Below, one piece after another: positions 8,740-17,043 of a stretch of DNA of 64,000 bases (position 1 is its first letter; each line of letters starts with the position of its first letter). Made by a program: the position numbers and the translations under genes. Below the pieces are notes generated by a model. The model was not told the DNA's origin. It did not search any database and saw only the letters and a program-made list of their open reading frames with translations. This DNA is from Nocardiopsis algeriensis. GTDB lineage: Bacteria > Actinomycetota > Actinomycetes > Streptosporangiales > Streptosporangiaceae. The stretch lies in assembly GCF_014203695.1 (NCBI RefSeq), contig NZ_JACHJO010000005.1:124001-188000 (forward strand), given 5' to 3'.

Positions 8740-9909
8740 TCAGCCGTGCCATTCGCAGACCAGCACGGTGGCGTCGTCACCGAGCTGGCCGTGGTGGTGG
8801 GCCATCACGGCCTGGATCAGGAGGCGCAGCGTCTCGGGGACGGGCAGGCGGATGACCTCGTGGAGGATGATGAAGTTCACGAACTGCTCGAGGCCGAATT
8901 CGCGGCCGTGGGCGTTGCGGGCCTCGATGATGCCGTCGGTGTACAGCACCAGCCGGTCGCCGGGGTGGAGCTGTTCGCGGTAGACAGCCACGGGCAGTCC
9001 CAGGTCCGTTCCCAGGGGGTGGGTGGGTTCGCCCTCCAGTTCGCGGGCCTTGTCGTCGCGGATGAGCACGGGGGGCAGGTGCCCGCAGTTGACCCAGGAG
9101 AAGACGCCGCTGTCCAGGTCCAGCTCTCCCATGATGCCCGTGGTGTAGCGGTTGCGTACGAACTCCTGGGTGAGGGTGGCCTCCACCCGGGCGGGCATCA
9201 TGCTCAGGGCGGTGTTCTTGCGGCGCTGGTTGCGGAAGGCGCCCACGGTCAGGGCCGCGAGCAGGCCGGCGGCGTCGTCGTGTCCCATGGCGTCGAACAT
9301 CGCCAGACGCAGGGTGGTGCCGTCCAGGGCGTAGTCGAAGGAGTCCCCGGCGTTGTCGTAGGCGGGTTCGGTGACGGCGGAGACGGTCACCTGCTTGTTG
9401 GAGAAGGTGCTGGGGGGCATGAGTGTCCACTGCATCTCGGCCGAGACCGACATGGGCTGGGTGCGGATGAGCCGGGCGTAGGCGTCGCTGTTGGTCCGCT
9501 TGTCGACCAGGAGCAGGCCCACCATGGAGGCCAGTGTCTTCATCGTCACGAGGTCGGGTTCACCGGTGTGGTCCACGTGCAGGACCCCGATGCGTTCGGT
9601 GCCGTCGAGAACCGGTATCCAGTACTGCTTCCCCCGGTCGACCTGCACGGGTTCGCCCTTGGTGTAGGACATGCCCGCCACCGTGCCGTCGACGCGCAGC
9701 TCCTCTCCGCCCTCGTGGGCGTCGATGCCCGCCCCGGTCATCTCGCGCAGGACGCGTTCCTGGCGGTCGGCGATGTAGACACGCACGTCCTTCAGCCCGG
9801 CCCGGGCGGCTTCTGTGGCGATCAGGCCCGGCAGCTCGTTGAAGGAGGCCAGGTGACTGGCGACCGCCATCGCAGCCACTGCTCTGTCGATTGCGTGTTG
9901 TGCTGACAT
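8740..9909 (-). CDS. GAF-domain PP2C/SpoIIE (RsbU-type) serine phosphatase
   Basis: This is a 389-residue soluble protein. The first 150 residues or so form a GAF-like sensor domain (IPVLDGTERIGVLHVDH). The C-terminal half is a SpoIIE/RsbU-type PP2C phosphatase with metal-binding aspartates in GDSFDYAL, FDAMGHDDAAG, LYTDGIIEA and GDDATVLV. Such enzymes dephosphorylate anti-sigma-factor antagonists in partner-switching control of stress sigma factors; the partner is not encoded nearby, so the target is unknown. The ATG at 9909 is preceded by AGGTG; a GTG at 9918 is the alternative. It is divergent from the metallo-hydrolase gene at 10169. Confidence 0.88.
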   Translation of the reverse strand: MSAQHAIDRAVAAMAVASHLASFNELPGLIATEAARAGLKDVRVYIADRQERVLREMTGAGIDAHEGGEELRVDGTVAGMSYTKGEPVQVDRGKQYWIPVLDGTERIGVLHVDHTGEPDLVTMKTLASMVGLLLVDKRTNSDAYARLIRTQPMSVSAEMQWTLMPPSTFSNKQVTVSAVTEPAYDNAGDSFDYALDGTTLRLAMFDAMGHDDAAGLLAALTVGAFRNQRRKNTALSMMPARVEATLTQEFVRNRYTTGIMGELDLDSGVFSWVNCGHLPPVLIRDDKARELEGEPTHPLGTDLGLPVAVYREQLHPGDRLVLYTDGIIEARNAHGREFGLEQFVNFIILHEVIRLPVPETLRLLIQAVMAHHHGQLGDDATVLVCEWHG

Positions 9910-10168
9910 GGAAGGCACCTGGGATTCGTCGCGGGTTCTTGCTTGGCGGACCTACCCAAGCCGGGGGCCGCTACTCAGAGTGCCGGTCCTGTTCGTTCCG
10001 CGTCGCCTCGAAGTGCGGTGGGTGCCGTGGAGCGCGCCTCGTCGCGGGGTTTTCCAGGTTTGCCCCCGGGCGCGGCAGGTGATGATCCTCCTTGCGTCCG
10101 GTCGGCCCCCTGCCGGTCTCCCCCGAAGCAAGGAACGCGGTGTTTCACCGACGCCTGGAGGAGGCCTC

Positions 10169-10912
10169 GTGATCATCAGGGAAGTCGCCGACGGTATCAG
10201 TCTCATCTCGCATGCCCACGTCAACTGCTATCTGGTGGAGGACGACGACGGGGTGACGCTCGTGGACGCGGGTCTGCCGAGCATGTGGTCCATGGTGCTG
10301 GCGGCCCTGGGCCGGCGGGGGCGGCGCACGGACGAGGTCCGGGCGCTGGTCCTGACCCACGGTCATTTCGACCACGTGGGGTTCGCCGTGCGTGCGCGCC
10401 GGGAGTGGGGTGTGCCTGTGCTGGTCCATCCGGGTGACGAGCGCCTGGCGGCCCACCCCTACCGGTACACACCTCAGCGCAACCGCCTCCTGTACCCCCT
10501 CTCCCATCCCCGGTCGCTGCCGGTGCTGGGCCGGATGGCCGCGGCCGGGGCGCTGGGGGTGAAGGGGGTGGAGGACACCGAGTCGCTGGAGGCCGGCAGC
10601 ACCCTGGCGGTTCCCGGCCGACCCGTGGTCGTGCACACGCCGGGGCACACCGACGGGCACTGCATCCTGCACCTGCCCGAGCGGGGCGCGGTCATCAGCG
10701 GCGATGCCCTGGTCACCCTCGATCCCTACACCGGACGGCCGGGGCCGCAGATCGTGGCCTCGGCGGCGACCAAGGACACCCGGCAGTCGCTGGCGTCCCT
10801 GGACGCCGTGGCGGCCACCGGGGCCGGCACGGTGCTGCCCGGACACGGGGACCCTTGGACAGGGGGCGCCCAGGCAGCGGTGGAGCAGGCGCTCCGGGTG
10901 GGAGAGCACTGA
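10169..10912 (+). CDS. Metallo-beta-lactamase-fold hydrolase
   Basis: The 247-residue protein has the metal-binding HxHxDH motif at residues 64-69 (HGHFDH), followed by HTPGHTDGHC, SGDAL and LPGHGDP, the full ligand set of the MBL fold. It has no signal peptide, so it is probably a cytoplasmic glyoxalase II-like or lactonase-like hydrolase; the substrate cannot be read from sequence. The GTG at 10169 is chosen because GGAGGAGG lies just upstream; the longer open frame before it has no ribosome binding site. The neighbours are functionally unrelated. Confidence 0.88.
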   Translation: MIIREVADGISLISHAHVNCYLVEDDDGVTLVDAGLPSMWSMVLAALGRRGRRTDEVRALVLTHGHFDHVGFAVRARREWGVPVLVHPGDERLAAHPYRYTPQRNRLLYPLSHPRSLPVLGRMAAAGALGVKGVEDTESLEAGSTLAVPGRPVVVHTPGHTDGHCILHLPERGAVISGDALVTLDPYTGRPGPQIVASAATKDTRQSLASLDAVAATGAGTVLPGHGDPWTGGAQAAVEQALRVGEH

Positions 10913-10969
10913 GGGATTGTCGTGGTGCTCCGGTAGCGTCTGCTCGCCGTCGACGCGACAGGAGCCCGT

Positions 10970-11767
10970 ATGAATCCTCAGAACGACATCCGTGTCCGGC
11001 TTCCCGCGGGGGGTGTGGCACTCTCCGAGGAGGGCGGGGCCGCCCTGTGGGTCAGCGACGGTCCTGTCGGTGCCGGGTTGTGGGAGCGGCTGCGCGTCGA
11101 GCATCCCGTGTCGGGGTGGTGGCCGCTGCTGCTGGAGGCGCTGGACGAGGCCTCCGGTGAGATCCGCCCCTGGGAGTCGGGGGAGTTGTGCCCGGAGGAG
11201 ACGGGCTCCCCCGATGTGCACGATGCGGCCGAGCTGCTGGAGTCCTGGTGGCGGGAGTACACCGCTGTCGACGGCGGCCAGGACCCTCTCGGCGGGGAGC
11301 TGCGCGCGGCCGTCACCGCTCCTTACGGCCTGGAGTGGCCGGGCCCGGCTCCGGCCGGGCGGCCGGGTGCGGACCCGGAGGAGGCCGCCGACCGGTGCGC
11401 CGCTGCCCTGGTGTCCGGTCGGCGGGGGCTGCGCCTGGGACTGGTGCGCGCGGTCTCCGGTGCCCGGGCTCCGGCTGCCGTGGGTTGGCAGGGCCCGGCG
11501 AACTACATCGAGGACGCGGCGGAGGTGTCCGCGGTCCTGGCCTCCTGGGAGGAGCGCTTCGGGGTGCGGGTGGTGGGGATGGGGTTCGACACCCTGGAAC
11601 TGAGCGTGGGGGCGCCGCCGGCCACGAAGGAGGAGGCCCTGCGTGTGGCGGCCGAGCATTTCGCGTTGTGTCCCGACAGTGTCTGGCAGGTCCGCGGCGG
11701 GCGTCCTCTGGAGCGCTACGGCGAGAGCCTGGTCGGTGCGGAGCGCTGGAGCCTGTGGTGGGACTGA
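10970..11767 (+). CDS. DUF4253 domain protein
   Basis: This 265-residue protein carries in its last hundred residues the conserved block WQGPANYIEDAAEVSAVLA, then WEERFGVRVVGMGFDTLEL and AAEHFALCPDSVWQ, characteristic of DUF4253. The N-terminal half is variable and Trp/Glu-rich. No signal peptide or membrane segment is seen. The family occurs widely in actinobacteria and has no established function. The ATG at 10970 follows an ACAGGAG site. It starts 57 bases after the metallo-hydrolase gene and may be cotranscribed with it. Confidence 0.8.
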   Translation: MNPQNDIRVRLPAGGVALSEEGGAALWVSDGPVGAGLWERLRVEHPVSGWWPLLLEALDEASGEIRPWESGELCPEETGSPDVHDAAELLESWWREYTAVDGGQDPLGGELRAAVTAPYGLEWPGPAPAGRPGADPEEAADRCAAALVSGRRGLRLGLVRAVSGARAPAAVGWQGPANYIEDAAEVSAVLASWEERFGVRVVGMGFDTLELSVGAPPATKEEALRVAAEHFALCPDSVWQVRGGRPLERYGESLVGAERWSLWWD

Positions 11768-11835
11768 GTGCGCGGGGGCGATGGCGGGAGGCCGGCTGCC
11801 CCACCTGGGCTTACTCGTCAGTAACATAGGAGGTT

Positions 11836-12648
11836 ATGAGCTCTGACCCCACCGCCGAGGCCTTTCAATTCGACCGCGACACCCGTGTGGAGAAGCTGGC
11901 CGACGGCGAGTTCGCAGCCGTCCTCACCGACGCCTGGACCACCTTCACCTCCCACCCCAACGGGGGCTACGTCCTGGCCACCGCACTCAACGCGCTGCGC
12001 CAGGGCCTGAGCCTGCCCGACCCCCTGGCGGTGTCGGCGTTCTTCCTGCGCCCGGCCGCGCCCGGCGAGGCCACCGCCCGCACCGAGGTGGTGCGCGAAG
12101 GGCGGCGCACCTCCACCGGGCAGGTCGTCCTGGAACAGGGCGGCAAGGAGATCGTCCGCGCCACCGCCACCTACGGCGACCTGTCCCCCGACCCGTCCGC
12201 GCGGGTGCTGACCCTGGACGGGCCTCCGCGCCTGCCCGCGCCCCAGGACTGCCCGGTACCGCCCGAGTTCGACAACCCGCAGGGGTTGGGCATCGCCCGC
12301 AGCGTCGAGTACCGCTACCCCGAGAGACCCGGCTGGCTGGACGGGCGTAAGGACGGGCGTCCCCACGCCGAGTTCTGGATGCGCTTCTCCGACGGTCGCG
12401 CCCCCGATGTGCACGCCCTGCCCGCGATGGTCGACTTCGCTCCCCCGGCGGTGCTGGAGATCGGCGAGTTCTCCACCGTCACGGTGGAGCTGAGCGTCCA
12501 CGTGCGCGCCAGGCCCGCCCCGGGATGGGTGGCCTGCCGGGTCTTCACCAAGCACGTCTCGGGCGGCCTGCACGAGGAGGACATGGAGATCTGGGACAGC
12601 ACCGGGACCCTGGTGGCCCAGTGCCGCCAGCTCGCCATGCTGCTGTAG
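11836..12648 (+). CDS. Acyl-CoA thioesterase family protein (double hotdog)
   Basis: The 270-residue protein has the TesB/4HBT_3 pattern: an N-terminal hotdog with HPNGGYVLATALNAL and a C-terminal hotdog with WMRFSDGR, then ALPAMVDFAPPAVLEIG. These proteins hydrolyse acyl-CoA thioesters; chain length and pathway cannot be assigned. The start is well supported by AGGAGG six bases upstream of the ATG at 11836. The gene stands alone and is closed by the strong hairpin at 12657-12690. Confidence 0.82.
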   Translation: MSSDPTAEAFQFDRDTRVEKLADGEFAAVLTDAWTTFTSHPNGGYVLATALNALRQGLSLPDPLAVSAFFLRPAAPGEATARTEVVREGRRTSTGQVVLEQGGKEIVRATATYGDLSPDPSARVLTLDGPPRLPAPQDCPVPPEFDNPQGLGIARSVEYRYPERPGWLDGRKDGRPHAEFWMRFSDGRAPDVHALPAMVDFAPPAVLEIGEFSTVTVELSVHVRARPAPGWVACRVFTKHVSGGLHEEDMEIWDSTGTLVAQCRQLAMLL

Positions 12649-12656
12649 GTGCATGA

Positions 12657-12690
12657 CGGAGAGGGGCCGCCGCGGGGCGGCCCCTCTCCG
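12657..12690. terminator. Strong bidirectional hairpin terminator
   Basis: A perfect 15-bp stem (CGGAGAGGGGCCGCC with GGCGGCCCCTCTCCG) closes a GCGG loop and is followed by TTTCT on the plus strand. It sits between the convergent thioesterase and phosphoesterase genes and can serve both. Confidence 0.8.
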
Positions 12691-12694
12691 TTTC

Positions 12695-13456
12695 TCACAC
12701 CGCGGCCTCGGCGCGCATCACGGCGCGGAAGTGGGTGGTCAGGCGGTGGTCCTGCTCCAAGACGTGGAAGGCCACGCCCGGGGGCTGGTCGCGGTTGACC
12801 GCGGGTTCACCCTCCCAGGGCATGCGCAGCGTCCACGTCACGCCGGGGGCCAGCAGCAGCGGCCTTCCCGCGAACGTGGTCGCGCCGCCGGTGTGCGCGT
12901 GGCCGACCAGGATGCCGGCCACCCTGGGGTGGGCGTGCAGGAGCCCGGCCAGGTCGTCGGCGTTGGCCAGGCGTATGGAGTCGGGCAGGGGGTGGTGGAC
13001 CCGCACCGGCGGGTGGTGGAAGGCCAGCAGCGCGGGGGTGTCCCCCTCCAGGCCGCTCAGTGTCTCGTTGATCCACACCAGCGTGGCGGGCTCCAGGAGC
13101 CCGCCGTCGTGGCCCGGGACGGCGGAGTCGCAGGTCAGCACGGCCGCGCCGGGCAGGTGGTGAAGGCGGTTGAGGGGCTGGTCCGAGGGCTCGTGCCCCG
13201 GCAGTACCCGGCGCAGTGCGGCCCGGTCGTCGTGGTTTCCGGGGCAGACCATGACGGGGAAGGGCAGGTCCAGCAGGCGTGCGGCCTCCTCGTACTCGGA
13301 CGGGGCGGCGGTGTCGGCGATGTCCCCGGTGACCAGCAGGGCGTCGGGGGCCTGGGGCAGGTCGCGCAGGTAGTCCACCGTCCGGGCGGCGCGCTCGGTG
13401 GCGCGGTCGCTCCCGTCCAGATGCAGGTCGCTGATGTGTGCGAGCAGAACCGTCAT
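12695..13456 (-). CDS. Metallophosphoesterase
   Basis: This 253-residue calcineurin-like phosphoesterase has all metal-ligand motifs in order: ISDLHLDG (Asp10, His12), VTGDIAD, CPGNHDDR, FHHPP and VGHAHTGG. The arrangement resembles the CpdA/GpdQ class of cyclic-nucleotide or glycerophosphodiester phosphodiesterases, but the substrate cannot be assigned. A GGAAGGACGG site precedes the ATG at 13456. It shares a 115-bp divergent promoter region, containing an inverted repeat, with the CGNR regulator gene. Confidence 0.88.
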   Translation of the reverse strand: MTVLLAHISDLHLDGSDRATERAARTVDYLRDLPQAPDALLVTGDIADTAAPSEYEEAARLLDLPFPVMVCPGNHDDRAALRRVLPGHEPSDQPLNRLHHLPGAAVLTCDSAVPGHDGGLLEPATLVWINETLSGLEGDTPALLAFHHPPVRVHHPLPDSIRLANADDLAGLLHAHPRVAGILVGHAHTGGATTFAGRPLLLAPGVTWTLRMPWEGEPAVNRDQPPGVAFHVLEQDHRLTTHFRAVMRAEAAV

Positions 13457-13486
13457 GGCCGTCCTTCCGCGGGTTTCCCCCGAAGT

Positions 13487-13517
13487 TCTAACGGATAACT
13501 TAGTCTTAAGCGTTAGA
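13487..13517. promoter_or_regulatory. Inverted-repeat operator candidate between phosphoesterase and CGNR genes
   Basis: TCTAACG at 13487-13493 and CGTTAGA at 13511-13517 form a perfect 7-bp inverted repeat around a 17-base AT-richer centre (TAACTTAGTCTTAAG). It lies in the shared promoter region and is a plausible binding site for the adjacent CGNR protein. That assignment is an inference. Confidence 0.5.
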
Positions 13518-13571
13518 GACGCTAGCCCGTGGAGAGGACACGGGGCAAGCGGGGTCGACGGACGGGGAGCC

Positions 13572-14144
13572 ATGGAACGCCATCTGGCACTGGAACTGGC
13601 CGACACGATCCACCGCGGCGACGCCGCGGGAGTGACCGACGAGCTGAGCACTCCCGAGTCGACCGCCCGGTGGCTGGACACCGTGGGCGGTCCCCTGCCC
13701 GCGGCGGGGCGGGTCGACGAGGCGCTGCACGCCCAGGTCGTGGTGCTGCGCGGGGCGGTGCGCTCCCTGCTGGCGCGCGCGGCGGGGCCGGCCGACCCCG
13801 CCGGGGGCGCCGCTGCCCCCGATCCGCAGGAGGCCCTGTCACTGCTGAACGCGGCCTCGGCCCGCGAGCCGGTGGTACCGCGGCTGCGCTGGACCGAGGG
13901 GGACGTGCCCACGGTGGAGATGGCCCCGGCCGAGGGCTGTGCGGACACGGTCGCGGCCCTGGCCCGCTCGGCGATGGCGTTCCTGGACAGCCCCGATCGC
14001 GAACGGCTGCGTTCCTGCTCGGCTCCCGGCTGCCTGCGCTACTTCGTGCAGGCCCACGGCCGCCAGCAGTGGTGCGCCACCGCCTGCGGCAACCGGGCCC
14101 GCGCCGCACGCCACTACCGCCGCCACGCCGGGGCGCGCGCCTGA
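13572..14144 (+). CDS. CGNR zinc-finger regulator with ABATE domain
   Basis: The 190-residue protein has the N-terminal ABATE-like region and a C-terminal CGNR zinc finger: CSAPGCLRYFV followed by WCATACGNRARAARHYRR, with four cysteines to bind zinc. The family is annotated as putative stress-induced transcription regulators, mostly in actinobacteria; direct functional data are few. The ATG at 13572 follows GGGGAG. It is transcribed divergently from the phosphoesterase, and an inverted repeat sits between them, consistent with local autoregulation. Confidence 0.85.
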   Translation: MERHLALELADTIHRGDAAGVTDELSTPESTARWLDTVGGPLPAAGRVDEALHAQVVVLRGAVRSLLARAAGPADPAGGAAAPDPQEALSLLNAASAREPVVPRLRWTEGDVPTVEMAPAEGCADTVAALARSAMAFLDSPDRERLRSCSAPGCLRYFVQAHGRQQWCATACGNRARAARHYRRHAGARA

Positions 14145-14250
14145 GGCGGACACACCGGACACCGACCCGGTGCGTCCCCTGCCGTGTCCTCACCGCCCAC
14201 GGGCGCACCGCCGGGAAGCACTGCGCGTCGGCGCACCGTGCCGGGGACGC

Positions 14251-15111
14251 TCAGGCAGGTGCGGGGGCGCGGCGGCGCAACAGGCCGTGGGAGGGCGAGA
14301 AGAGGTAGGCCAGGGCGAAGGCGGCGGCCTGGGCCAGGACGATCGACCCGCCGGTGGACACGTCGAGGTGGAAGCTGGCCAGCACCCCGGTCACCGCCGC
14401 GGCCACCGCGACCGCCACCGAGATCAGCAGCATCCGCTCGAAGCGGTCGGTGAGCAGGTAGGCGGTGGCACCCGGGACGACGACCATGGCCACCACCAGG
14501 ATGATCCCCACCGCCTGCAGGGCCACCACCACGGTCACCGACAGCAGCCCGAGCAGGAGGGTCTCCAGCAGGCGCGGGCTGATACCGAGGGAATGTGCGT
14601 GGACGGGGTCGAAGGCGTACAGGGTCAGGTCGCGGTGCTTGTACCAGACCGCGGCCAGCACCACTCCGGCCAGGATCAGCACCTGCCAGATGTCGGAGTC
14701 GGAGACTCCCAGCACGTTGCCGAACAGGATGTGGCCCAGATCGGTCTGGCTGGGCACCCGCGAGATCATCACCAGCCCCAGGGCGAACATGGCGGTGAAG
14801 ACCACGCCGATGACCGCGTCCTCCTTGACCCGGGAGGTGCGGTTGACCGCGCCGATCAGGGCCACCGATCCGGCACCGAAGACCAGCGCCCCCAGTGCGA
14901 AGGGCAGTCCGAACATGTAGGAGAGCACGACCCCGGGCAGGACGGCGTGGGAGACGGCGTCGCCCATGAGGGACCAGCCCACGAGGGTCATCCAGCACGA
15001 GAGCACCGCACACACCGCGCCGGCCACGACCGAGACCAGCAGTGCGCGCTGCACGAACTCGAACTGCAGCGGCTGGGCGAACCACTGGGCGAGACCGGTC
15101 AGGACGTCCAT
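14251..15111 (-). CDS. Metal (Mn/Zn/Fe) ABC transporter, membrane permease
   Basis: This 286-residue integral membrane protein has about eight hydrophobic segments and the ABC-3 family motif MGDAVSHAVLPGVVLSYM near residue 50. It forms the channel for the ATPase and binding protein encoded upstream. The ATG at 15111 has GAGGAGG before it and lies inside the 3' end of the ATPase gene (13-base overlap), implying coupled translation. It is the last gene of the three-gene metal uptake operon. Confidence 0.92.
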   Translation of the reverse strand: MDVLTGLAQWFAQPLQFEFVQRALLVSVVAGAVCAVLSCWMTLVGWSLMGDAVSHAVLPGVVLSYMFGLPFALGALVFGAGSVALIGAVNRTSRVKEDAVIGVVFTAMFALGLVMISRVPSQTDLGHILFGNVLGVSDSDIWQVLILAGVVLAAVWYKHRDLTLYAFDPVHAHSLGISPRLLETLLLGLLSVTVVVALQAVGIILVVAMVVVPGATAYLLTDRFERMLLISVAVAVAAAVTGVLASFHLDVSTGGSIVLAQAAAFALAYLFSPSHGLLRRRAPAPA

Positions 15112-15839
15112 GTCGCCTCCTCCTCGGGGTGGACCCCGAACGCCTCCATGAGCACCTGGGGCCGCAGGACCTGTTCGGGGGTGCCGCGGGCCAGGACGCG
15201 GCGCTGCAGCAGCAGGGCCTCGTCGCACAGGTGCGGCACCTGGGCCAGGTCGTGGGTGGACACCAGCAGGGTGTGTCCCTCCCCGCGCAGTTGCAGGAGC
15301 AGTTCGGTGACGGTGGCCTCCGAGCGCTTGTCGACACCGGCGAAGGGTTCGTCCAGCAGCAGCACGGCGCTCTCCTGGGCGATGGCGCGGGCGATGAAGG
15401 CGCGTTTGCGCTGGCCGCCCGAGAGCGCGCCGATCTGGCGGTCGGCCAGGTCGGTCAGGCGGGTGCGCTCCAGGGCGCGGCCGACCGCCTCGCGGTCGGC
15501 GGCGCGGGGACGCCGGCGAGGGCCCATGCGCCCGTAGCGGCCCATCATCACCACATCGCGCACGCGTACGGGGAAGGCCCAGTCGACCTGTTCGGACTGG
15601 GGGACGTAGCCGATCAGCCCCTCTTTGCGAGCGGCGGCTCCGGTACGGCCCAGGATGCGAACGGTGCCGTCGGCGGGTACCAGCCCCAGCAAGGTCTTGA
15701 ACAGGGTGGACTTTCCCGAGCCGTTGGTGCCCAGCAGGCCGCAGACCCGGCCGGGGGCGACGGTCAGGGACACCTCGTCCAGGGCCAGGACGTCACCGTA
15801 GCGGACGGTGGCTCCCTCGACCTCGATGGCGGCGCTCAT
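15099..15839 (-). CDS. Metal ABC transporter, ATP-binding protein
   Basis: The 246-residue ATPase has Walker A GTNGSGKST, signature LSGGQRKRAF, Walker B AVLLLDEPF and the switch histidine in LLVSTHDL. It belongs to the ABC-3 metal transporter class (MntA/ZnuC-like, FecE superfamily). Its ATG overlaps the stop of the binding-protein gene as ATGA, and its 3' end overlaps the permease start. It powers import of a divalent metal, probably manganese or zinc. Confidence 0.93.
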   Translation of the reverse strand: MSAAIEVEGATVRYGDVLALDEVSLTVAPGRVCGLLGTNGSGKSTLFKTLLGLVPADGTVRILGRTGAAARKEGLIGYVPQSEQVDWAFPVRVRDVVMMGRYGRMGPRRRPRAADREAVGRALERTRLTDLADRQIGALSGGQRKRAFIARAIAQESAVLLLDEPFAGVDKRSEATVTELLLQLRGEGHTLLVSTHDLAQVPHLCDEALLLQRRVLARGTPEQVLRPQVLMEAFGVHPEEEATWTS

Positions 15840-16771
15840 CGGCGCTCTCCCTTCAGCCCGGTGACGATGGCGCGCGCGTCGTGGCGCAGCAGGTCGAGGT
15901 AGGTGGGGACGGGCCCGTCGGCCTCGGACAGGGAGTCGACGTAGAGGGTCTGCCCCATGCGCGCGCCGCTCTCGCGGGCGACCGAGCGCTGGGTGCCGTC
16001 GTCGACGGTGCTCTCGCAGAAGACCGCGGGCACCTGGTTGTCACGCACGTACTCGGTGACGGCGGCGATGCGGCCGGGGGTGGGTTCGCTCTCGGCGTTG
16101 ACCGGCCACAGGTACATCTCGGTCAGGCCGGCGTCGCGGGCCAGGTAGGAGAAGGCACCCTCGCAGGTCACCAGGGCGCGTGCGTGCTCGGGGACCTGGG
16201 CGAGTTCGCTGTCGAGGTAGTCGCCGACCTCGCCGATCTGTTCCTTGTAGTCCCGGGCCGCGGCGGCGTACTGTTCCTTGCCTGCGGGGTCGAGATCGGT
16301 GAGGGCGTCGCGAATGTTGTCGACGTAGACCAAGGCGTTGTCGGGGGACATCCAGGCGTGGGGGTTGGGTTCGCCCTCGTGGCCGCCCGAGGAGACGGGG
16401 ATGGTCTCCACGCCCCGTGTGAGGGTGGCGGTGGGGGCGTCCACGCGCTCGGTGAACTGGGCGAACCAGGCCTCCAGACCGAGCCCGTTCTCCAGGACCA
16501 GGTCGGCCTCCAGGCCGCGCACGAGGTCGTCGGGGGTGGGCTCGTAACCGTGGATCTCCGCTCCGGGCCGGGTGAGGGAGGCGACCTCGACGCGGTCGGC
16601 GGCGACGTTGTCGACCATGTCGGCCAGGACGGTGAAGGTGGTCAGGACCAGCGGGCGGCCGTCGTCGGCGGGTGCCGCGGGCGCTGAGCAGGCGGTCAGC
16701 GCCAGGGCCACGGCGGCGGCCGACACCGCGGACCAGAGGTGTGAGGGTGACCCAGCTTCTGAGTTGGCCAT
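15836..16771 (-). CDS. Metal-binding lipoprotein of ABC transporter (TroA/MntA/ZnuA family)
   Basis: The 311-residue protein begins with a lipoprotein signal (LALTACSAP, Cys about residue 28) and has the cluster A-I pattern: EIHGYEPTP, NPHAWMSPDNAL, a C-terminal FCESTVDD and YVDSLS. The His in EIHGYE, the His in NPHAW, a Glu and a late Asp are the expected metal ligands. There is no His-rich loop of the ZnuA kind, which tips the balance towards Mn or Fe, but this is inference. The ATG at 16771 is embedded in a DtxR/MntR-like palindrome, so metal-dependent repression is likely. Confidence 0.9.
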   Translation of the reverse strand: MANSEAGSPSHLWSAVSAAAVALALTACSAPAAPADDGRPLVLTTFTVLADMVDNVAADRVEVASLTRPGAEIHGYEPTPDDLVRGLEADLVLENGLGLEAWFAQFTERVDAPTATLTRGVETIPVSSGGHEGEPNPHAWMSPDNALVYVDNIRDALTDLDPAGKEQYAAAARDYKEQIGEVGDYLDSELAQVPEHARALVTCEGAFSYLARDAGLTEMYLWPVNAESEPTPGRIAAVTEYVRDNQVPAVFCESTVDDGTQRSVARESGARMGQTLYVDSLSEADGPVPTYLDLLRHDARAIVTGLKGERR

Positions 16772-16779
16772 GCCTAACT
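16762..16779. promoter_or_regulatory. DtxR/MntR-type operator candidate overlapping the metal ABC start codon
   Basis: AGTTAGGCATGGCCAACT (minus strand) is an 18-base imperfect palindrome with 14 of 18 symmetric positions. It resembles the TTAGG..CC(T)AA core recognised by DtxR/MntR-family repressors, and it contains the ATG of the binding-protein gene. A DtxR-family regulator is encoded at 42207-42932. Confidence 0.6.
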
Positions 16780-17009
16780 TTTACCACGGGAACGGCAAAT
16801 CACACATGAAGGGCCGTCCTGGTGCGGCCCCGAACGTGTGAAGCGGTCGCCCGATACCTCTTCGTCGGAGCGCCTCCGCCTCGACCCGAGTCCGGCGACG
16901 GCCCTGCCCGTCTCCCTTGCGCGCGAACTCTTCCCGACCGCCCTCAGCAGCGGGTTTCCGGCGTCGGATCCTTCCGCTCTGGTGCGGGCGAGAGGTTTGC
17001 CGTAGTCTG

Positions 17010-17021
17010 GAAAGCGCTTTC
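17010..17021. promoter_or_regulatory. LacI-type operator upstream of the Gfo/Idh-DUF993 operon
   Basis: GAAAGCGCTTTC is a perfect 12-bp palindrome with the central CG typical of LacI/GalR sites, 23 bases before the ATG at 17044. It matches sites at 22441, 26819 and 27059 (consensus roughly GGNAANCGCTTNCC). The LacI regulator encoded at 21381-22409 is the obvious candidate to bind it. Confidence 0.75.
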
Positions 17022-17043
17022 ACAGGAAAGGTGGGAACCATCC

